5,599 bases of DNA, taken from positions 7,153 through 12,751 of the forward strand of contig WVZU01000360.1 in the NCBI GenBank assembly GCA_011772275.1, in the 5' to 3' direction. A model generated the notes under the pieces. It was not told the DNA's origin. It worked only from the letters and a program-made list of their open reading frames with translations, and did no database searches. Below, piece after piece: positions 1-5,599 of this stretch (position 1 is its first letter; every line of letters starts with the position of its first letter). This DNA is from Planctomycetales bacterium. GTDB lineage: Bacteria > Planctomycetota > Planctomycetia > Pirellulales > UBA7805. The translations under genes and the position numbers were made by a program.

Positions 1-653
1 GCCGCCAGATTGCCCTGCTGGTCCAGGGCCACCACCCCGATTGTCCCTCGACTTAGCCCCAGGTCGGGAGAGGGCGGATTGGACGGGTCGCCGGCGGCCC
101 ACAGGTCGCGCAAGCGCGGGGTATAGAAATAGTCCGGTGCGACCAGGGGGACTTGCATTTGTGCGGCAAAGCGTTCGGCCCCCTCGCCCACCAAAAACAC
201 GTGCTCTGTCCGCTGCATGACCAGCCGGGCCAGTGTGATCGGGTTCTTCACCGTGCGGACTCCAGCCACGGCGCCACACGACATCGTCTGGCCGTCCATG
301 ATCGAAGCATCCAGCTCGTGTGCTCCCTCGTTATTGAACGCGCCACCTTTCCCGGCGTTAAATAAAGGATTGTCTTCCATCAGCCTGGCGACTTCTTCTA
401 CTACCTGCAGGCTGGGACTGCCCTCTTGCAACAGTTTCCGTCCCCGCCGCAACGCAGCGGCCAGGCCGTCCCGATAGTCGGCCTGCACTTCCGCGGGTAG
501 CAACCGTTCGGCGGTACCGCAGCCACCGTGGATTGCGATCGCGTAAGTGGGACGGGTCGGCAGATCGGTCGGTTCGGCGGCCATAACGTAGTTGGTGACG
601 CTGAGGGAAATTGCCGCGAGGCATGCGAATTGAATCGAAATGGTACGCAACAT
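1..653 (-). CDS. iaaA: Secreted isoaspartyl peptidase / L-asparaginase, N-terminal two thirds (runs off left edge)
   Basis: This is an Ntn-hydrolase of the plant-type asparaginase family (IaaA/EcAIII, glycosylasparaginase relatives). The family cleaves beta-aspartyl (isoaspartyl) dipeptides and L-asparagine, and matures by self-cleavage before a threonine that becomes the nucleophile. Visible are 217 codons from the ATG at 653-651. Residues 1-26 look like a signal peptide: MLRT, a hydrophobic core, then VMA-AE as a likely cleavage site. Family motifs follow in order: HGGCGT (42-47, usually HGGAGT), NPLFNAGKG (95-103), HELDASIMDG (112-121) and GAVAGV (127-132). RGTIG (202-206) has Thr204 as the predicted nucleophile, followed by VVALDQQGNLA at the window edge. 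The C-terminal beta subunit is therefore almost wholly missing because of the window edge, not because of a mutation. An in-frame GTG directly precedes the ATG and no clear Shine-Dalgarno is seen. The gene lies 411 bp downstream of the glycosyltransferase in the same direction. Export suggests it acts on peptides in the periplasm or outside the cell. Family assignment is firm; substrate preference is not. Confidence 0.93.
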   Translation of the reverse strand, partial: MLRTISIQFACLAAISLSVTNYVMAAEPTDLPTRPTYAIAIHGGCGTAERLLPAEVQADYRDGLAAALRRGRKLLQEGSPSLQVVEEVARLMEDNPLFNAGKGGAFNNEGAHELDASIMDGQTMSCGAVAGVRTVKNPITLARLVMQRTEHVFLVGEGAERFAAQMQVPLVAPDYFYTPRLRDLWAAGDPSNPPSPDLGLSRGTIGVVALDQQGNLA

Positions 654-1064
654 CACAGATGCCTGAATTCCATGTCTTGAAGCGACAACGGATACTATCG
701 GGTGTTTCGCGACAGGGATTTCGATTGGGGTTTGCACCCTGTAGGCGGTTCCCAGCTTTCGTAGCCGTTAGCCTCGCGTTGACCCGTACCTGCCTTACGA
801 CGTAAAGATTCGTAACCCCGCCGGCGGGCATCCTCGCCCGCTAACCCGCAGGGGCCGTCGTTGGTGCATAACCGTGACAAGCGGTGCAGGCCGTACGTCG
901 CCGTGGGCAGTCACCATCCGAAATTTCGGCAAGTCAAGCAGACTGCCGCGATCCGGTGCGGGGACGACCGCCGGCTGGCCCGCTCGCCGCAGGACCAGCT
1001 GCCCTGCGGGTCGCGGATCCGTGGGGAAAAGATGACGGCCCGCCCATCGCGGAAAGCCGCGCGG
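654..1064. other. Intergenic region with GC-rich inverted repeats and no convincing gene
   Basis: This 411-bp gap lies between the glycosyltransferase stop and the peptidase start. I see no ORF with a recognisable product in any frame. It holds a 12-bp palindrome (817-828), an overlapping 6-bp-stem hairpin (824-841), and an inverted repeat ACAGGG/CCCTGT (712-717 and 737-742). At its left side GGTTACGAA and GGCTACGAA recur on the minus strand within about 60 bp, on either side of a GCGAGGCTAACGG segment. Such a segment could belong to an interspersed repeat family. A 30-codon open stretch on the minus strand (844-933) encodes a CTACH motif but has no usual start codon. The peptidase promoter must lie here or further upstream, but I cannot place it. 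Confidence 0.6.
817..841. repeat. GC-rich palindrome overlapping a 6-bp-stem hairpin
   Basis: 817-828 is the perfect 12-bp palindrome CCCGCCGGCGGG. Its right half also forms GCGGGC (824-829), which pairs with GCCCGC (836-841) across the 6-nt loop ATCCTC. The two foldings exclude each other. There is no T run after the stem on either strand, so it is not a typical intrinsic terminator. It may be part of an interspersed repeat. Confidence 0.5.
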
Positions 1065-1066
1065 CT
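1055..1066. repeat. 12-bp palindrome over the glycosyltransferase stop codon
   Basis: AGCCGCGCGGCT is a perfect palindrome overlapping the TAG stop (1067-1065 on the minus strand). On the transcribed strand it is followed by TTTCC. It could act as a weak terminator, but the stem leaves almost no loop and the T run is short, so only the palindrome itself is supported. Confidence 0.35.
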
Positions 1067-2612
1067 AATCTTTCCTCTGCCATAGGGAATAGGCAAAGGT
1101 GCGGTCCGCCCTCACCTGGGAGGGAACTTCGGCCACAAGCTGGAAATGGTCCAGGAACGGCGGAATGCCCACCGACGGGTCCAGGACCAGCCAGCGACAG
1201 GCCCGGATCGAATCTTCGCTGGTCAAGCTGGCGAAAAAAGCATCCCGCCACGGATTGCGGCCCTGAAAGACGTACCAGTGCCGCGCCGTCACCGCCACCG
1301 GCTCGCCCGGCGGAATCCACTCGGCTAAAACCGCATACGCCGCCCGCTGACGCTGCGCGTTTGGCAACTGCCAGGTCCAGCGGCCCAGGTCGACTACGTA
1401 CCCGACCGGCAGCAAGAGAGAGCCGATCAGCAGGGTCGTGCCGAGTTTGCGTCGGGCGGTGGCGGAAGACCCATCGATCAGGGCGGCCACCGCCGGACCC
1501 CAACAAGGCAACAACAGGATTTGCGTGGCGCCCAGGTAAGTGTAGGCACGAGGGCGCAGGACCAGAACGGCCAGCATGCCGATCAGCGCGGTCAGGTAGA
1601 GCGAGCTGGCGATTGTTTGCCCGCTGTCCCGCACCCGCATCACGCGGGGAAAATAACATAGCGTGATCAGTGTGGCTGCCAACTGGGTAGGGTTGAACAG
1701 GATCGTCGTCAGCAAGACCTGAAGACGTTCTGCCAGGGAAGTGAGATGCTGACCTTGACGCAGGTGCTGCATCGCAAAGAAAAACTGATCCTCAAAGATT
1801 CCTGGCCACCTGGCCTCCCACACTGCGTACCAGCCAAAGATCATGGACCCGGCCACCAGGAACGTGAGGCATAAGCCACATGCGGCCCGGATCGCCGTTT
1901 GCAATCGCAGCTGCCGCGGACCGCTCACCACGATCAGCCCCCAGCGGATCAGAGCGAATACGGCAGCCAGGATACCGACCCACATGGCGGTTAACCCGGC
2001 CAGCCCCATCAACAGACCGCTCAACACCGCCGCGGAAATGCGTAAACCGGTCCACCCACGGCTTACGAGCAGTACGTCCAGCCAAACCCACAACAGGGCC
2101 GTCTCTTCCGGACGATCGAAATAGGCCAGGTTCCCCAGATGGATGAGGCCTGCCCCGAACACGATTGTGAATGAAAGTCGAGCGGAGCGTTGGCCGTGCT
2201 GATCCAGCAGTCGCTGGGTCACCAGCCCGACCGCCAGGGCGTTCAGCACATGGACCGTAAAAGAAAAACCTAGCGTCGTTTGCAGCGAAAATCCAAACAG
2301 GCCGTACCAGCCGCTCAGCATCCCCGGGTACAGCGGTGGTTGCGTGGCAAAGGCCACGTCCGCGCGGGGTAGAAATCCCAGAACGCTGGGAATCGCCAGG
2401 CGGCCGTGCTGAAAAAGTTCCGCCGCCGGGCTCTTGTACCAGCCATCGTCGTCTCGCGGACAAGGCAGTCCCTGCGGCGCCAGCCAGATGGCCAGCACGA
2501 CTCCCACCCCAAGAATCGCCAGGCAGGGATGACGCAAAAGTCCCTCGGGCGACACAGGAAATCCTGGCCGCGACCCGCGACGCCACGGCTGGTCTTTGCC
2601 GCTTTCCAACAC
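1065..2612 (-). CDS. Multi-pass membrane glycosyltransferase, GT-C fold (GT39/ArnT-like)
   Basis: This 515-aa integral membrane protein resembles the GT-C superfamily (PMT/ArnT-like, GT39 and GT83). Those enzymes move a sugar from a polyprenyl-phosphate carrier to a protein, lipid or glycan on the outer face of the cytoplasmic membrane. Residues 30-48 are the first membrane segment. The first external loop carries the acidic motif DDDGWY (54-59), where these families place their catalytic Asp/Glu, and then QPPLYP (91-96), the usual PPLYP signature before the second helix. About eight or nine further hydrophobic segments follow to around residue 408. The last ~100 residues (PPGEPVAVTARHWYVF and onward) look soluble and probably extracytoplasmic. 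The start is GTG: the frame has no ATG/GTG/TTG between the upstream TGA (2690) and 2612, and the first internal Met is at 98, beyond the catalytic loop. An SD-like AGAGGGGGGA stands 8 nt upstream. It lies 271 bp downstream of asnB. Donor and acceptor cannot be read from the sequence. Confidence 0.87.
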   Translation of the reverse strand: MLESGKDQPWRRGSRPGFPVSPEGLLRHPCLAILGVGVVLAIWLAPQGLPCPRDDDGWYKSPAAELFQHGRLAIPSVLGFLPRADVAFATQPPLYPGMLSGWYGLFGFSLQTTLGFSFTVHVLNALAVGLVTQRLLDQHGQRSARLSFTIVFGAGLIHLGNLAYFDRPEETALLWVWLDVLLVSRGWTGLRISAAVLSGLLMGLAGLTAMWVGILAAVFALIRWGLIVVSGPRQLRLQTAIRAACGLCLTFLVAGSMIFGWYAVWEARWPGIFEDQFFFAMQHLRQGQHLTSLAERLQVLLTTILFNPTQLAATLITLCYFPRVMRVRDSGQTIASSLYLTALIGMLAVLVLRPRAYTYLGATQILLLPCWGPAVAALIDGSSATARRKLGTTLLIGSLLLPVGYVVDLGRWTWQLPNAQRQRAAYAVLAEWIPPGEPVAVTARHWYVFQGRNPWRDAFFASLTSEDSIRACRWLVLDPSVGIPPFLDHFQLVAEVPSQVRADRTFAYSLWQRKD

Positions 2613-2883
2613 CTGGCAAGTCCCCCCTCTCCCGCGACGTCGTTTTAGCTGCAGCTGGCAAACGGGACAACGCCATTTTGATGACGCTCAGCGGGGCGAA
2701 CAGCAGACCCGCACAGCCGACTTGCATTCCCCGCTTTCTTTCTGCCAGGCCGCGCGGCCCGACAGGTGCCAGTCCTTGCCCAAGACTTCCCTCCCCAAGG
2801 CTGCTTGCCGCCGGTAGCCGCTCGACCGGTAAGGAACTCTCCCAGCGCGACCCTCTTGGCAGAATGTGCGGTAATTTAGCGCA
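2613..2883. other. Gap between asnB and the glycosyltransferase, no gene seen
   Basis: The 271 bp hold no convincing gene or terminator. Reading frames that cross it mainly extend into the neighbouring genes and look like shadows. The spacing is too large for translational coupling, so the glycosyltransferase may have its own promoter here, though none could be assigned. Confidence 0.5.
2621..2630 (-). promoter_or_regulatory. Ribosome binding site of the glycosyltransferase
   Basis: On the minus strand AGAGGGGGGA lies 8 nt before the GTG at 2612. It supports this GTG over the TTG that follows it directly, and no ATG is available in the frame. Confidence 0.5.
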
Positions 2884-4767
2884 TCATGTTTTGACCCGCC
2901 GGAAGGAGACGTGTTCAAGCAGCCGCTCGCGCACGGCAGACGGCGGTTTGCCTCGCAGGAAAATATCGCCCCAGATATCCAGCTGGACCAGGCGGAGCCG
3001 CAAATTGCGGTCGGCATACTCCAGCAGAAGATCGACGTCCTGGTTGGCCAGCCCGAATAGTTCTGCGCTGAAGCCGTCCCGGAACAGGTTGGCGTCGATT
3101 TCGAGTCGCCGGTAGTTCGACGAGGGAAACCCCATCTTTTCCCGACGAGTTAACAGGGGCGGTAAGTACCTTGCAGCAGCCTGGCGGACGATCCACTTGT
3201 CAATAAAGCAACCGTGTTTGGTGTGCCGGGCCAGGGGATGAAGTCGAATCTTCGCTCGGTAGGGCAGGTTGACCGCAAAGCGGACCAGCGACGTGTCGAG
3301 AAACGGAAAGCGTGCCTCGATACTGGCGGCCATGCCCAAGGCGTCGTTGCGATGCAGTAAGGTACGGAGGTGAAAATTCAGGTATTCGATCGACTTCAGG
3401 TTTCTGGGGTCCAGCTGGCATTCTGTAAGTCCCCAGGGGAGGCGCCGCAACTCTTCTTCATCAGCGAATTTCTCAAAGTGGCTTTCCACGTGCTTCAGCA
3501 AGGGGTTGGACCGCGGACGCCGCCGCCGAAATACGTTTGGTCCTTTGAGTGCGCGTCGCAGGCGCGTCTTCAGCCCAGCGGGCAGTTGGCAAAGCCAATC
3601 ACGCAGGCGGGGCACTACCCAGTGGTAACCCAGATAGCATTCGTCCGATCCCTCGCCTGACAAAATCCCCTTGACGCCGTGGGCACGGACAAGCTTGGAA
3701 ACCGCCAGGAAAGGGACACTGTTGGGGTGATAGGCGTAGGGTGCCCCAAAATGCCGGATGACTTCGACCATCGAATCGGCAAAATCATCGTCATGCACCT
3801 CGACACTCTTCAATTCCAGCCCCAGCGACCGAGCCAGTTCTTCAGCCGCCCAAGTTTCGCTCTCGCCCCCCACCACGTTCGCGTGAAAAATTGCCAGATC
3901 CTTGTGGTACTTGCAGGCCACGGCCATGACCAGCGACGAGTCAACGCCGCCACTGCAAAAAGCCCCGACCTGAGCGTCGGCGAACATCTGGCTCTGAATG
4001 CTCTCGTGAAACTTTTGGTCAAAAAGATCGACCAGTTCGCTGTCTGTCTTCGCCGCCAGGCGGGCTGTCTCGTCCTTGTCCCAAAGGTCAATCACCCGCG
4101 CATAACGCGTCGTGCAGCTGGGCTGCCCCGGCCGCAGCTGGACATAGTCGCCCGGCGCGACGATCTTTACGCCCTCAAACAGGGAAAACCCTTTGGTCGG
4201 GAAACCGTTCCCTTGCAGACAAAACGCAACCGACAGCGGGTTGGGTTTCAGATCGACCCAAGGTTTCAACGCTAGTGGCTCGGAAGCAAACAGAAATTTG
4301 TCGCGGTCCTCGTAGATCATCAGCGGCTTGAAACCAAATCGATCACGTCCCAGCAGCAAATGTCGAGTCTGGCTGTCGAAAAACGCGAAGGCAAACATGC
4401 CCTCCAGCCGAGGCAGAGTGGCTGCCGCACCATGGTGGATCAGCATTTCCAGCAACACCTCGGTGTCGCTGGTGGTGCGAAAAGAGATTCCTGCGGCCTC
4501 CAACTCTTCGCGCAGCAGACGAAAGTTGTAAATTTCGCCGTTATAAACGAGGCAATACCGGCGTTCAGCGTCCCAGAAAGGCTGGTTGCTGCGGGGGTTC
4601 AAATCGACCAGGGAGAGCCGTGTGTGTACCAACCCCACCCCTGCGTCGCGGTGAAGCCCAAAGTTGTCCGGGCCGCGATGAGCCAGCGCATCGGTCGACG
4701 CTTGCAGCTTCTCGGCACAAGGTGTATCCCTCGCCGCGTGATGAATGATGCCAAATATGCCACACAC
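2884..4767 (-). CDS. asnB: Asparagine synthase (glutamine-hydrolysing), AsnB type
   Basis: This 627-aa cytoplasmic enzyme makes asparagine from aspartate, ATP and glutamine via a beta-aspartyl-AMP intermediate, with ammonia passing between two domains. The N-terminal class II amidotransferase domain is complete: nucleophile Cys2 directly after the initiator, HRGPD (30-34), Arg50, YNGEIYN (75-81), Asp101 in TSDTE, and RDRFGFKP (141-148). The synthetase domain has the pyrophosphate loop SGGVDSS (272-278), SGEGSDE (370-376), the conserved block SIEARFPFLD (482-491) and EKMGFPSS (543-550). All expected catalytic residues are present. Length is normal for the family. The GTG start at 4767 is fixed by the need to expose Cys2; an SD-like GAAGGGA sits 10 nt upstream. 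Small oddities are Cys271 where most relatives have Leu before SGG, and an arginine-rich stretch (402-419). Next to a membrane glycosyltransferase it could instead amidate a surface-sugar carboxylate, as some AsnB homologues in polysaccharide loci are thought to do; the sequence alone does not decide. Confidence 0.96.
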   Translation of the reverse strand: MCGIFGIIHHAARDTPCAEKLQASTDALAHRGPDNFGLHRDAGVGLVHTRLSLVDLNPRSNQPFWDAERRYCLVYNGEIYNFRLLREELEAAGISFRTTSDTEVLLEMLIHHGAAATLPRLEGMFAFAFFDSQTRHLLLGRDRFGFKPLMIYEDRDKFLFASEPLALKPWVDLKPNPLSVAFCLQGNGFPTKGFSLFEGVKIVAPGDYVQLRPGQPSCTTRYARVIDLWDKDETARLAAKTDSELVDLFDQKFHESIQSQMFADAQVGAFCSGGVDSSLVMAVACKYHKDLAIFHANVVGGESETWAAEELARSLGLELKSVEVHDDDFADSMVEVIRHFGAPYAYHPNSVPFLAVSKLVRAHGVKGILSGEGSDECYLGYHWVVPRLRDWLCQLPAGLKTRLRRALKGPNVFRRRRPRSNPLLKHVESHFEKFADEEELRRLPWGLTECQLDPRNLKSIEYLNFHLRTLLHRNDALGMAASIEARFPFLDTSLVRFAVNLPYRAKIRLHPLARHTKHGCFIDKWIVRQAAARYLPPLLTRREKMGFPSSNYRRLEIDANLFRDGFSAELFGLANQDVDLLLEYADRNLRLRLVQLDIWGDIFLRGKPPSAVRERLLEHVSFRRVKT

Positions 4768-4777
4768 TGCGGATCAG

Positions 4778-4784
4778 TCCCTTC
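4778..4784 (-). promoter_or_regulatory. Ribosome binding site of asnB
   Basis: GAAGGGA on the minus strand ends 10 nt before the GTG start at 4767. The spacing is somewhat long, but it fits the start that is fixed independently by the catalytic Cys2. Confidence 0.4.
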
Positions 4785-4984
4785 ACGTCACGCCCTGGCG
4801 GGAACGCAGCAGCGACCAGGAGGGTGAAAACGGGCAGAAATAGGGGATCACCTGCCGTGAAAATCGCAGGGCAGGCACATCGGGAAGGGATTCCAGAAAA
4901 ATATGCCAACCCAAGGCGTTTCTCCCAAAAGAAGCGAGTGCCGTTGAGGGAATTTTCAGGAGGAAACCCTCAGGCGGTTAAGAT

Positions 4985-4994
4985 AAGTATACTT
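4985..4994 (-). promoter_or_regulatory. Palindrome AAGTATACTT with a possible -10 element for asnB
   Basis: This perfect 10-bp palindrome lies in an AT-rich patch within otherwise GC-rich DNA. On the minus strand it contains TATACT (4991-4986), close to the sigma-70 -10 consensus, about 220 nt before asnB. No good -35 hexamer is seen 16-18 nt upstream. Because it is palindromic it could equally serve the other strand or bind a dimeric regulator. Confidence 0.25.
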
Positions 4995-5064
4995 TACCCC
5001 GCAAAGAGTTCCCAGCGATCTTCGCTCACCCCAAGCGAGCGTTTTCCAAAGCCTCTCCAGCTGC

Positions 5065-5346
5065 CTAAGGTCGCGCCCTGTTCTGGGGCGTTCCGGCCGC
5101 GTGCCGCCAAAATCGATTGCCGCCCCCAGGCCGGTCCCAGGGCAGATGCTGGGTGTCGTGTTCGATGAGCAGCAGGGGTCGCTGCCCAGTTGACCTGGCG
5201 GCAGCCAGGCGGGCCTGGTCATCGAAGCGGGAGACTGCGAACGCCTTACCACCGGTCCTGCGGCGGAGTTCCAGCGGAGAAGCCGGCCAACGGGTCAGGT
5301 CGAATACCCAGCTGAGCGCTAAAAAACCATTGGATTGGAGAGCCAT
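5065..5346 (-). CDS. Possible small protein of 93 aa, unknown function
   Basis: The ATG is at 5346-5344 and the TAG ends at 5065. I do not recognise the product. The frame favours G or C in third codon positions over much of its length, which fits a gene in GC-rich DNA but is not proof. The N-terminus (MALQSNGFLALSWVFDL) is mildly hydrophobic, the middle reads LLLIEHDTQHLPWDRPGGG, and the C-terminus is rich in Arg and Pro. No known motif or clear membrane segment is seen. Its start codon lies inside the imperfect inverted repeat at 5340-5361, and AGGA is only 2 nt from the ATG, too close for a normal ribosome binding site. It could be a remnant of a larger broken gene cut by repeat insertion, or a chance ORF. 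Confidence 0.2.
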   Translation of the reverse strand: MALQSNGFLALSWVFDLTRWPASPLELRRRTGGKAFAVSRFDDQARLAAARSTGQRPLLLIEHDTQHLPWDRPGGGNRFWRHAAGTPQNRARP

Positions 5347-5361
5347 TGTCCTCAATTGCTC
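5340..5361. repeat. Solitary CAATTG-type inverted repeat, left-arm partner missing
   Basis: This is the same 22-bp element as 5468-5489 with one change (GAGCCATTG instead of GAGCAATTG), facing CAATTGCTC across TCCT. The left arm and T-rich loop that precede the other copy are absent here, so it marks the ragged end of the repeat array. Confidence 0.6.
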
Positions 5362-5472
5362 CCGCCCTCCTGCAACCCGCAGCGGCCTTTACCTCTTTTT
5401 TTGAAAAGCCCTCACCCCCGTTTGGTCTCTCGAACAATTGAGACAATTGTTCTACACTTTTTTTGTAGAGCA
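5345..5472. repeat. Tandem repeat unit 1 (128 bp)
   Basis: This unit is followed directly by a second copy at 5473-5599. The two agree except for three T/C changes around 5388-5397, one T of length difference in the following T run, and the final base (5472 A against 5599 C), about 96% identity by eye. The unit consists of a right hairpin arm, a roughly 70-bp GC-rich spacer with a small CTGC/GCAG hairpin (5370-5382), then a left hairpin arm and a T-rich loop. No ORF with a recognisable product is seen in it. Confidence 0.9.
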
Positions 5473-5489
5473 ATTGTCCTCAATTGCTC
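5432..5489. repeat. Long imperfect hairpin made of two nested palindromes
   Basis: The arms 5432-5455 (24 nt) and 5465-5489 (25 nt) are reverse complements except for two substitutions and one extra base. They enclose the 9-nt loop ACTTTTTTT. Each arm is also a palindrome: GAACAATTG/CAATTGTTC around AGA (5432-5452), and GAGCAATTG/CAATTGCTC around TCCT (5468-5489). The DNA or RNA could thus fold as one long hairpin or as two short ones. Four CAATTG cores sit at 5435, 5444, 5471 and 5481. The T run lies in the loop rather than after the stem, so this is not a standard terminator. Confidence 0.85.
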
Positions 5490-5599
5490 CCGCCCTCCTG
5501 CAACCCGCAGCGGCCCCTACCCCTTTTTTGAAAAGCCCTCACCCCCGTTTGGTCTCTCGAACAATTGAGACAATTGTTCTACACTTTTTTTGTAGAGCC
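5473..5599. repeat. Tandem repeat unit 2 (127 bp, reaches right edge)
   Basis: This is the second copy of the unit, one T shorter than the first. It ends in GTAGAGCC, the start of the next right arm, so the hairpin beginning at 5559 is cut by the window edge. The final CC matches the variant seen before unit 1 (GAGCC at 5340-5344), which suggests at least part of a third unit beyond the window. Confidence 0.88.

Larger units (their letters stand above)
4768..5064. other. Upstream leader region of asnB
   Basis: The 297 bp before asnB contain no recognisable gene. On the minus strand they show, in order, a TATACT hexamer within a 10-bp palindrome, an inverted repeat CCCTCA/TGAGGG (4967-4972 and 4945-4950, 16-nt spacer), a second one CCTGCC/GGCAGG (4851-4856 and 4870-4875, 13-nt loop), and the asnB ribosome binding site. 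If transcription starts near 4980 the leader would be over 200 nt, long enough to hold regulatory structure, but it matches no riboswitch that I recognise. Confidence 0.45.

Noticed and set aside
358..831. Minus-strand frame of 157 codons over the peptidase start
   Set aside because: The true peptidase frame carries the full set of family motifs, while this one has none and is Arg-rich.
934..1666. Long frames on both strands across the end of the glycosyltransferase
   Set aside because: They overlap a well-supported membrane protein and have the low-complexity Pro/Arg/Gly composition of shadow frames.
2613..2687. In-frame open extension upstream of the glycosyltransferase reading WRCPVCQL
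   Set aside because: It contains a CxxC but no usable start codon before the TGA at 2690-2688, so translation cannot begin there.
1792..2727. Long minus-strand frame beginning MQVGCAGLLFAPL, overlapping the glycosyltransferase
   Set aside because: It lies mostly inside the glycosyltransferase in another frame, and its sequence is Arg/Gly/Pro-rich without domains, typical of a GC-rich shadow.
4565..4909. Minus-strand frame with a hydrophobic segment overlapping the asnB start
   Set aside because: It needs a TTG start, overlaps the conserved N-terminus of asnB, and its second half is shadow-like. A short leader peptide cannot be fully excluded but has no support.
4824..5168. Plus-strand frame of 114 codons in the asnB leader
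   Set aside because: It uses a GTG with the AGGAGG directly abutting it, is basic and low in complexity, and has no recognisable domain.
5432..5464. Intrinsic terminator suggested by a stem and T7
   Set aside because: The T run lies in the loop between the arms rather than after a stem, and the alternative short stem is AT-rich.
5335..5568. Plus-strand frame across the repeat units encoding a repetitive peptide
   Set aside because: It is only a translation of the tandem DNA repeat. The one-base length difference between units breaks a shared frame, which argues against selection for protein.
5345..5599. CRISPR array
   Set aside because: The intervening stretches are nearly identical between units instead of unique, the unit is about 128 bp, and no cas gene is visible.

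Overview
The window is GC-rich bacterial DNA. Three genes are well supported and all lie on the minus strand, so they read right to left: an asparagine synthase (4767 to 2884), a multi-pass membrane glycosyltransferase (2612 to 1065), and a secreted isoaspartyl peptidase/L-asparaginase that starts at 653 and runs off the left edge. The long intergenic gaps, two GTG starts, exported Ntn hydrolase, large GT-C protein and repeat-rich spacers would suit a planctomycete of the Pirellulales type. That assignment is a guess from general character, because no marker gene is present.

Layout from right to left. 5345-5599 holds two nearly identical tandem units of about 128 bp. Each carries a CAATTG-rich inverted repeat that can fold into one long hairpin or two short ones. 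5065-5346 holds a possible 93-aa ORF of unknown function, starting inside the repeat. 4768-5064 is the leader of the asparagine synthase gene, with a 10-bp palindrome containing a TATACT hexamer and two small inverted repeats. The gap 2613-2883 separates asnB from the glycosyltransferase and shows no gene. The gap 654-1064 separates the glycosyltransferase from the peptidase; it holds GC-rich hairpins, a short open stretch with a CxxCH motif, and no convincing gene.

How the genes may work together. AsnB-type amidotransferases occur both in amino-acid metabolism and next to glycosyltransferases in surface-polysaccharide loci. The membrane GT-C enzyme directly downstream makes the second role possible, but no other glycan gene is visible. 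The peptidase hydrolyses isoaspartyl peptides and asparagine outside the cytoplasm, so the window holds both an asparagine-making and an asparagine-degrading enzyme. Gaps of 271 and 411 bp argue against a tight operon.

Nothing here is clearly a new biological system. The least explained structure is the tandem hairpin repeat at the right edge, which appears to continue beyond the window.
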